A model generated the notes under the pieces. The model saw nothing but the letters and a program-made list of their open reading frames with translations. It was not told where the DNA came from and made no database searches. A stretch of 50,871 nucleotides of DNA, from the NCBI GenBank assembly GCA_022842285.1, contig JALHPV010000011.1:6575-57445 (forward strand). Reading direction: 5' to 3'. Each line of letters opens with the position of its first letter. Within the stretch, counting starts at the first letter, position 1. Positions 17,107 through 22,788 of the stretch are shown one piece after another. Both the position numbers and the translations under genes were made by a program. The stretch comes from Kofleriaceae bacterium (GTDB lineage: Bacteria; Myxococcota_A; Polyangia; Haliangiales; Haliangiaceae).

Positions 17107-18148
17107 TGATCAGGCTGTGAAGGACGTCGCGACAAGTGCAGGCGCAACTGAAAAGCAGGTGGCCGGCACCGGCAAAGGCGATGCGACGGCGAAGGCCGCC
17201 TCGGACGCTACCGATGCACAGAAAAGTGCGGCCGCAGCGGAAGAAGGCGCAAGCGCCGGCAAACCAGGCGCTGACTCGGCGGAGACACGCTCAGGTGACG
17301 GCGCGGACGACGTAGCCAACGAGGCCAGCGACGTATCAACGCCTCGAGGTTCTACCGGGGGAGTGCCAACCCCCTCCGGGGCGCCGAGACCACTCACGCC
17401 CGAGGAGGCGAAACAGTCGCTGCACGCATCGCCAGCTGCGCAGAGAATACTCACCGGCAAGCGAGTGGACCCTCACGAAGCGCTTGGCTTCATCGACAAA
17501 TTCGGGGAGGAGGGCGTCAAGGCCGCGGACCGGTTGATGAGCGCTGTTGATCCCGCTACAGGTCTCACCCTCACACCGAACCAAGCGATGAGGATCATCA
17601 AGCTCGCCGAGCGCAAAAAGGTGTCGGGCGACGTCGTCTCGATGATTAATTCGGGACGTCTTCAGAATCTGGGCGAATTCATGAAGTGGATGGAAGACCT
17701 AGTCAAGGATGGCAAGAAGGACGGTAAACTGACAGAGCTTCTCTTTGCAGCCGAGCGAGCTCGTGAGGGCAAGGATGTCTCGGTTGGTGGACGCGACCTT
17801 GTTGTGGGGGATGCGATGAGTGGTCGCGGCGACGTCGTCGTCTACGGAAAAGAGGGCGCCGCAGAAGTGTATCAAGTGAAGAAACTGAAGACGAGCCGGG
17901 TAGATGGCGTTCAGAGCGAGGCTAAGAATGCGATCGACCAACTTCACGGAGATAACGAGATCGCGCCCGTGGGAGCGAAGAAGATTGCTCATGTGTCGAT
18001 CACGAATCCCGCCAACGATCTGTACACGGCCGACGAAGCTACGTTGACCGGGAGACTGAAGGATGCGATCGCCGCGATGAAGCCAGGAGATGAGTTGGTG
18101 ATTATCAACGGGACCGGCACGCATCGCATCGGGAAGCCTGCGCCATGA
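16529..18148 (+). CDS. Orphan toxin module: truncated pre-toxin plus second PD-(D/E)xK-like nuclease
   Basis: An open frame of 539 codons from the ATG at 16529, which corresponds to an internal Met of the full-length toxin. There is no usable Shine-Dalgarno (GGAGG lies only 2 nt away). The frame runs back in phase to the immunity gene's TGA at 16460 without another start. The first 200 residues repeat the full toxin's pre-toxin segment. The C-terminal domain is a diverged relative of the upstream nuclease: E409 in LFAAER, D435 in GRGDVVVYG and Q449-V-K451, with a shared NSGRL helix further upstream. It lacks the N-terminal region, so it is best read as a silent or displaced cassette that becomes active after recombination. 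The stop overlaps the second immunity gene (ATGA). Confidence 0.65.
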   Translation: MESWREFNGGNRGTEDLAKHQLAAERSMLTDGEGPFGWIGRKRRDAYAPEELAQQQRNTAETLTVHKSEKVKLAERNAEVLNKFALVASFIIGNPWLAIAFDAAVHAAKSKMKEAIAGEAYDESGDLRDFGVNMGIDAIFIALHANALAAAAGAGGGGLKPPPGAGTTAAISGRAATEAVDNAVTNEAKEAAVDQAVKDVATSAGATEKQVAGTGKGDATAKAASDATDAQKSAAAAEEGASAGKPGADSAETRSGDGADDVANEASDVSTPRGSTGGVPTPSGAPRPLTPEEAKQSLHASPAAQRILTGKRVDPHEALGFIDKFGEEGVKAADRLMSAVDPATGLTLTPNQAMRIIKLAERKKVSGDVVSMINSGRLQNLGEFMKWMEDLVKDGKKDGKLTELLFAAERAREGKDVSVGGRDLVVGDAMSGRGDVVVYGKEGAAEVYQVKKLKTSRVDGVQSEAKNAIDQLHGDNEIAPVGAKKIAHVSITNPANDLYTADEATLTGRLKDAIAAMKPGDELVIINGTGTHRIGKPAP

Positions 18149-18849
18149 ATAGGAACGTGTGGGTCCAGCATCGCGATGGAGTCGTCCAGTGGCGCGCCGA
18201 CGCGAGCGCTGTGCAGCGAAGCGTGGAAAGTTACGTGAGACTTCTCGAGAAAATCCTTGAGTCAGGACAACGCAACGAACTGTTGTCGTACGAAGGAGAC
18301 CCTCTGCAATACATACGAACTCTCGACTCGCACGACCAAACTCTGAAGCTTGGACTAGACGAGCCGAGGCCGGCGGCGAACATGTGCTGGTACGATCCAC
18401 AAGGAGCCTTGACCTGCGGATTTGTGCGCGATCTTGGGAAGCTGCTCGGCTCGCTACCCGGCTCCGAAGGGACATCGCGCATGTTTCGGGCGGAGGGGCC
18501 GCCGCCGGTCCGAGTCTGGGGCACTGCACTCGCGCTGGACTCGGACACGTGGGCTACGGAGGAGGTAAATTTGTACGTCGCGCTCTCCTCAGATATCTGG
18601 TTCCCCTACGTGAAGGGATATTCGTGTCCCGAGTTCGATGAGGACAGATACTTCGACAACACACAGCTCGCGGCACGTCACACGCCTCGGTTGAATGCTT
18701 TCCTGCGCGACGTTAACGCGCTGATGGAGTCGGTCGGATCCAAGCTCGAGGTAGACGAGGAAGAATCCAACTATATGGATGACTACGCGCGATGGCTCTC
18801 GTCCGATGGAATTCGACTGGTCGGGGACAAGCCAAATCTCATCGCGTAA
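18145..18849 (+). CDS. Probable immunity protein of the orphan toxin module
   Basis: A 234-residue soluble protein, clearly related to but strongly diverged from the protein at 15698-16462. Both begin with a Met-x-x-Asn-x-Trp pattern and share the CWYDP/CWYDG, CGFVRDLG/CGVVDDLG, SSDIWFPYVKG and FDNTQLAARHTPRLN blocks. The ATG overlaps the orphan toxin's stop. Even when the orphan toxin is not expressed, such immunity genes often need to be, to resist siblings that carry the other toxin; no promoter was recognised here. A/T content is higher than in neighbouring genes. The function is inferred from position. Confidence 0.6.
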   Translation: MNRNVWVQHRDGVVQWRADASAVQRSVESYVRLLEKILESGQRNELLSYEGDPLQYIRTLDSHDQTLKLGLDEPRPAANMCWYDPQGALTCGFVRDLGKLLGSLPGSEGTSRMFRAEGPPPVRVWGTALALDSDTWATEEVNLYVALSSDIWFPYVKGYSCPEFDEDRYFDNTQLAARHTPRLNAFLRDVNALMESVGSKLEVDEEESNYMDDYARWLSSDGIRLVGDKPNLIA

Positions 18850-19108
18850 GCCCGAACCCGGGCCGAGAACCTCATGCGACCTGCTCGAAAACAGTTGACG
18901 CACTTGACGACGTCACCACGGACTTGCGTGCCGGCGAGAGCCGAAGCGCTGGCGATACGTGACCGCTTCTGCTCGTCAAGAACGAACCGCCGAGCGGTCC
19001 GGAATCTTTCGGCGTTCGTCGCGCGGGTTGTGCAGAGCAGCGTAAGCGCTGTGTGCACCCCACATGGCGGTCCACATCGCTGTCGCGCGTAACGGCGGCG
19101 AGTTAAGG
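18850..19108. other. Gene-free stretch at the island's right edge
   Basis: 259 bp between the orphan immunity gene and the convergent rsmE. I find no convincing coding frame, terminator or repeat of the toxin sequence. It may be decayed sequence from an earlier cassette. Confidence 0.5.
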
Positions 19109-19822
19109 CTAGCTCTGCGTCGCGTTGCGCACGAGCGCGACGGCGACGACGGGGGCGGTCTCGGCGCGGAGGATGCGGGGGCCGAGGCCGACGGCCGTGA
19201 AGCCGTTCGCGGCCATGAGCGCGAGCTCGGGGCGGGTGAGGTCACCCTCGGGACCCGAGCAGATCGTCACGTCGGTGATGCCGTCGAGAGTGGAGAGCGG
19301 CGCGCTGGTGCCGAGATCGAGGACGAAGCGTGCGCCGTCGGCGGGCAGGGCGGTGATCGCGCTGCCGAGGGAGTCGGCGTAGGTGATCGTCGGGACGTAG
19401 GGGCGGCGGCACTGGCGCGCGGCGGCCTGCAGCGCGGAGGCGTACTTCGCGAGGCGTGATTCGCGGCGCTCGGCGTCGAGCTTCACGACGGAGCGGTCGG
19501 CGGGCCAGACGACGATCGCGTCGACGCCGACCTCGACGAGCTTGCCGAGGGCGTCGTCCATGCGCTCGCCCTTGATGAGGGGCAAGAGGAAGCGGACGTG
19601 CGGCGGCTGCGGGAGGTGGAGGGTGGGCTCGGCGACGCGCAGGGAGGTCTGCTGATCGGTGATGGTTTCGACGGTCGCGCTCGCGCTGCGGCCGGCGCCG
19701 TCGACGATCGTGACCGCGGCGCCGGGGCGGGCGCGGCGGACGTGAGCGACGTAGTGATGCTCGTCGCCGGTGAGTATGAGGGTGCCGGCGGCGAGGCGCG
19801 CCGGTTCGACGAAGACGATCAC
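19109..19822 (-). CDS. rsmE: 16S rRNA (uracil-1498-N3)-methyltransferase RsmE
   Basis: A 237-residue SPOUT-class methyltransferase that methylates U1498 of 16S rRNA using S-adenosylmethionine. An N-terminal PUA-like domain (EHHYVAHVRRARPGAAVTIVDG) precedes the knotted SPOUT domain. The signature motifs are LPLIKGERMDDALGKLVEVG, CSGPEGDLTRPELALM and the C-terminal GLGPRILRAETAPVVA, which forms the trefoil knot and cofactor pocket. I place the start at the GTG whose complement ends at 19822; it overlaps the prmA stop (GTGA) and gives the normal family N-terminus (IVFVEPARL). The in-frame codons further upstream lie inside prmA. It is the last gene of the rpsU-prmA-rsmE cluster. Confidence 0.93.
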   Translation of the reverse strand: MIVFVEPARLAAGTLILTGDEHHYVAHVRRARPGAAVTIVDGAGRSASATVETITDQQTSLRVAEPTLHLPQPPHVRFLLPLIKGERMDDALGKLVEVGVDAIVVWPADRSVVKLDAERRESRLAKYASALQAAARQCRRPYVPTITYADSLGSAITALPADGARFVLDLGTSAPLSTLDGITDVTICSGPEGDLTRPELALMAANGFTAVGLGPRILRAETAPVVAVALVRNATQS

Positions 19823-20700
19823 TTCGTGAGCGTAACCGACGACCACTGCGGATCGTCGGTGCTCTCGCGGATCCGCACGATGCGGGCCCCGGCGGCCACG
19901 AATTCTTCGGCGAGGGGCGCGGCCTGCGGCGTGAGCAAGCCGGAGAGGATCAGGGTGCCGCCGTGGGCGAGGCGAGCGAGGAGGTCGGTCATGAGTGCCC
20001 GGAGCACGTGCGCCTGGATGTTGGCGAGCACGAGGGGGAACTCGTCCGTCATGCGATCGAGCGTGTCGGTCGAGGCGGGGATGCGATCGGCGACGCGGTT
20101 CACAGCGGCGTTGTCGCGCGTGGCGTCGACGGCGATCGGATCGTGGTCGACGGCGATGCAGGTCGAGCCTGGCCAGCGCTTCACGACGGCGATCGCGAGG
20201 ATGCCGGAGCCGCAGCCGACGTCGAGCGCGCGGGTGACGCCGACGCCACCGTCCGCGAGCGCCTGGAGCTCCTCGAGGACGAGGCGCGTGGAGGCGTGGG
20301 TGCCGGTGCCGAAGGCCATGCCGGGATCGAGATCGATCGCGACGTCATCGCCGGTCGGGGTGAACTGCTCCCAGGACGGGACGATCACGAACTGGCGCGT
20401 GATGCGCGTGATCTTGAAGTAGCGCTTCCAGGCGTCGCGCCACTCGGCCTCGGGCATCGCGGCCGAGGTCCGGACGCGCGCCGGATCCACGGATGCGCCG
20501 CCGGCTTGCCACCGGGCGACGGCATCGCGCGTCTCTTCGAGCGCGGCGGTGACCGCATCGGCGGCCACCCAGAAGACAACTTCGTCACCGCGCTGTTCGA
20601 TCCCAGCGGCGGCGGCGGTGATCTCCGACGCGATCAGTGCCGCGACATCATCGATGTCAGCAACACCGACCGGGACAATCACCTCGACCCAGTCAGTCAC
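19819..20700 (-). CDS. prmA: Ribosomal protein L11 methyltransferase PrmA
   Basis: A 293-residue protein that methylates lysines and the N-terminus of ribosomal protein L11. A small N-terminal recognition domain (about 1-90) is followed by a Rossmann-fold methyltransferase domain. The PrmA hallmarks are DPGMAFGTGTHASTRL, the S-adenosylmethionine-binding DVGCGSGILAIA, the acidic residues in AVDHDPIAVDATRDNAAVN and the catalytic-loop LANIQAHVL. It starts 12 bp downstream of rpsU and overlaps rsmE, so translation-related genes are grouped in one operon. Confidence 0.95.
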   Translation of the reverse strand: MTDWVEVIVPVGVADIDDVAALIASEITAAAAGIEQRGDEVVFWVAADAVTAALEETRDAVARWQAGGASVDPARVRTSAAMPEAEWRDAWKRYFKITRITRQFVIVPSWEQFTPTGDDVAIDLDPGMAFGTGTHASTRLVLEELQALADGGVGVTRALDVGCGSGILAIAVVKRWPGSTCIAVDHDPIAVDATRDNAAVNRVADRIPASTDTLDRMTDEFPLVLANIQAHVLRALMTDLLARLAHGGTLILSGLLTPQAAPLAEEFVAAGARIVRIRESTDDPQWSSVTLTK

Positions 20701-20712
20701 GAGCGGGAATGA

Positions 20713-20949
20713 TTACCGCGGCGGACGGGCGTCGGCCGGCATCACGCGGCGCTTCATCTCGCGGCGGAGGCGCTTGCGAGCCTCGCGGGTCTTCCGCTTC
20801 TTCTTCACGCTCGGCTTCTCGTAGAAGCGACGGCGCTTGAGCTCCTGCAGGATGCCCTCCTTGGACATCTTCTGCTTGAGGATCTTCATCGCCTTCTCGA
20901 GGCTGTCGCGAACCTCGACTTCGACGGGTTTACCGAACGTGTTCTCCAT
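20713..20949 (-). CDS. rpsU: 30S ribosomal protein bS21
   Basis: A 78-residue, highly basic protein with the conserved bS21 pattern: VEVRDSLEKAMKILKQKM, then GILQELKRRRFYEKPSVKKK and an arginine-rich tail. It helps 30S subunits initiate translation. It is slightly longer than the usual length of about 70 residues because of the Pro/Arg tail. It is the first gene of a cluster with prmA and rsmE and lies 50 bp downstream of a small conserved gene on the same strand. The intervening DNA holds an almost perfect 20-bp palindrome. Confidence 0.95.
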   Translation of the reverse strand: MENTFGKPVEVEVRDSLEKAMKILKQKMSKEGILQELKRRRFYEKPSVKKKRKTREARKRLRREMKRRVMPADARPPR

Positions 20950-20961
20950 GGCGGATGACGT

Positions 20962-20981
20962 GGGTACCCGATCGGGAACCC
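20962..20981. promoter_or_regulatory. Near-perfect 20-bp palindrome in the rpsU leader
   Basis: GGGTACCCGATCGGGAACCC pairs with itself except at one A-A position. It sits 12 bp from the rpsU start codon and 18 bp from the preceding gene's stop. It could be an operator, a transcript hairpin regulating rpsU, or a terminator for the upstream gene; the lack of a T tract argues against the last. Confidence 0.4.
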
Positions 20982-20999
20982 CCTGGTCAAGGATCCTAA

Positions 21000-21236
21000 T
21001 CAGGCCTTGTTGTGCTTGTAGAACAGAGTGATGGTCAGGCAGTGGAACTCGGAGTCCGAGCTCTGCGTCACGATCTTGTCGACGATCTCGTGATCCGGGT
21101 GCGACCGAATCCAGTCCGTGATCAGCTCGCCGAGGAGCTCGCGTTCCTTGGCCTTGGTCGCCGAGAACACCTTCACGCCGGTCACATCAATCATGCTTCT
21201 GCTGTCTTCCGAATGAGCCATCTGGGCACGAGCCAC
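21000..21236 (-). CDS. Small conserved-looking protein of unknown function
   Basis: A 78-residue soluble protein with a compact alpha/beta pattern: VTGVKVFSATKAKERELLGE, ITDWIRSHPDHEIVDKIVTQ and FHCLTITLFYKHNKA. The sequence reads like a genuine folded domain, with strong hydrophobic periodicity and ordinary composition, but I cannot name the family. I chose the GTG whose complement ends at 21236 because GGAGG lies 6 nt upstream on the coding strand. An ATG 15 nt further in (21221) is the alternative. It lies just upstream of rpsU on the same strand, so a link to translation or RNA is possible. Confidence 0.65.
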   Translation of the reverse strand: MARAQMAHSEDSRSMIDVTGVKVFSATKAKERELLGELITDWIRSHPDHEIVDKIVTQSSDSEFHCLTITLFYKHNKA

Positions 21237-21258
21237 GACACACCTCCGTGAGCTGCAC

Positions 21259-21278
21259 ACGGGACCATCGTGTCCCGT
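21259..21278. promoter_or_regulatory. Inverted repeat ACGGGAC-N6-GTCCCGT
   Basis: Perfect 7-bp arms around a 6-bp spacer. It lies at the 5' side of the small gene ending at 21000, in the intergenic region divergent from the M16 gene. It is a candidate operator or 5'-leader hairpin. Confidence 0.4.
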
Positions 21279-21327
21279 ATTGTTTGAGTTCCGCCCAATG
21301 TACCTGACACCCCGTTCCAGGCAAGAA

Positions 21328-21356
21328 GCAGAATTCCAATAAAGGTAAAATTCTGC
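21328..21356. promoter_or_regulatory. A/T-rich inverted repeat in divergent region
   Basis: GCAGAATT and AATTCTGC are perfect 8-bp arms separated by 13 bp. The site is in one of the few A/T-rich stretches of the window, between the small gene upstream of rpsU and the M16 gene. It probably belongs to a promoter or operator; the long spacer makes a terminator less likely. Confidence 0.4.
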
Positions 21357-21428
21357 ACGTTAAACATCAGGGAGTTAGACGATTCGCGGGTTTCGGAGGC
21401 GATCGTGGGCATCCGCGCGGGGGCCTGT

Positions 21429-21434
21429 TAGTGT
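21429..21434 (+). promoter_or_regulatory. Candidate -10 hexamer (TAGTGT), near-leaderless
   Basis: TAGTGT ends 10 nt upstream of the ATG at 21445; no Shine-Dalgarno is visible in between. Confidence 0.3.
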
Positions 21435-21444
21435 CCGCGCCGCC

Positions 21445-22788
21445 ATGCGTCCCTTTCTGCTGACGGCCGGCCTCGCGCTCTTCGCGTTCGGGGCCCCGGT
21501 TGGCGCTGCTCCCCGGAGTGGTGCCCCGACCATCAAGAAGCTCCCGCAACTCCAGGCCTTCGAGCTGGCCAACGGCCTCCGGGTCGCGGTGCTGGAGACG
21601 GATGCCGCCCCGGTCGCGTCGGTCCAGCTCTGGGTCCGCGCCGGGAGTAAGGACGAGCCCCGGAACCGCCGGGGCGTGTCCTCCCTGGTCGAACATCTGA
21701 TGAGCTCCGGGTCGCAGCACGTCCGGGCGGGGGGCCATGGCGCCCTCCTGGCCAGCATCGGGGGCGAGACCGGCTCGTACTCCTACGAGGACGCGGCCGT
21801 GTACGTGGATGTCGTGCCGTCCGAGCAGGTCGACTTCGCGATGAAGCTCGAGGCCGAGCGCCTGCGCGGCCTCCTGCTCCTGCCCGAGCAGATCGCCGCC
21901 GAGCGCGAGGTCGTGAAGGACGCGGCGCGCCAGGCCCAGACCAATCCGCTGACGGCCGGCTTTCTGCGCGTCCTCGCGGCGACGTTCACGAAGCATCCGT
22001 ACGCGTGGACCGCGACGGGCAACGTCGCCGATATCGAAGCGATCACCGACGCCGACGTGAAGGCGTTCTACGACGCGTACTACCAGCCCAACAACGCGAT
22101 GCTCGTCGTCGTCGGCAAGGTCACGCTCGCCGACGTGAAGCGGCTCGCCGAGACGCACTTCGGTCCGCTCGCGAAGGGCGCGGTGCCCGCCCGCGAGACG
22201 ATCGTCGAGCCGGCGGCGACGGCCGCCAAGAAGGAAGTCGCCGAGCCCGGTAACTACGGGTTCGCGCTCGTCGGGTTTCGTATCCCGGCGGCCGCCGATG
22301 CAGACGCGCCCGCCGTGCAGCTCGCGGCGATCGTCCTCGGTGGCGGCGAGTCGTCGCGCTTGAAGTCCCTGCTGAAGGCGAAGCCGTCGGCCGTGCGTGA
22401 CGTCGGACTTCAGGTGTTCTCGCGGCAGGAACCGGGGCTCGCCGTCGCGTGGGGCCTGTATCCCGATCCGGCCGGCGGGGATGCGGCGGTGGCGGCGGTG
22501 ACCGACGCGGCGAAGCTGCTCGCGACCAAGGGCGTGACGGCACAGGAGCTCCGCAAGGCGAAGAACCAGGTGCAGTCCGCCTTCGTGTTCTCCCTCGAGA
22601 ACGTCGAGGGGCTCGCGGATGCGATCGGCCGCTCGTGGATCTCGTACGGGGATCCCGCCGCGTTCCTCAAGGAAGTGGAGCGCGTCGAGGCCGTGACCGA
22701 GGCCGACATCAAGCGCGTGGCGGCGAAGTACCTGACGCCCGATCGAGCGACCATCGTGGTTGTCCCGCCCCAGGGAGGTGCCAAGTGA
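21445..22788 (+). CDS. M16 peptidase-family exported protein, zinc site incomplete
   Basis: A 447-residue protein with a Sec signal peptide (about 1-22) and the two-domain M16 (insulinase/processing-peptidase) fold. FELANGLRVAVLE, the SLVEHLMSSGS helix and the later VVVGKVTLADVKRLAE and LVGFRIPAA segments are typical. The inverted zinc motif HxxEH reads S80-L-V-E83-H84, so the first histidine is lost. The distal glutamate expected in the ERxVVxxE motif is A160 (EREVVKDA). It is therefore probably not a zinc protease as it stands. It overlaps the next M16 gene by GTGA, like known M16 pairs that act as heterodimers in the periplasm. Confidence 0.8.
   Translation: MRPFLLTAGLALFAFGAPVGAAPRSGAPTIKKLPQLQAFELANGLRVAVLETDAAPVASVQLWVRAGSKDEPRNRRGVSSLVEHLMSSGSQHVRAGGHGALLASIGGETGSYSYEDAAVYVDVVPSEQVDFAMKLEAERLRGLLLLPEQIAAEREVVKDAARQAQTNPLTAGFLRVLAATFTKHPYAWTATGNVADIEAITDADVKAFYDAYYQPNNAMLVVVGKVTLADVKRLAETHFGPLAKGAVPARETIVEPAATAAKKEVAEPGNYGFALVGFRIPAAADADAPAVQLAAIVLGGGESSRLKSLLKAKPSAVRDVGLQVFSRQEPGLAVAWGLYPDPAGGDAAVAAVTDAAKLLATKGVTAQELRKAKNQVQSAFVFSLENVEGLADAIGRSWISYGDPAAFLKEVERVEAVTEADIKRVAAKYLTPDRATIVVVPPQGGAK

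Noticed and set aside
12051-18849. The toxin region as an Rhs or CdiA locus
   Set aside because: No YD repeats, no RHS core motif, no haemagglutinin repeats and no TpsB partner are visible; only the cassette logic is shared.
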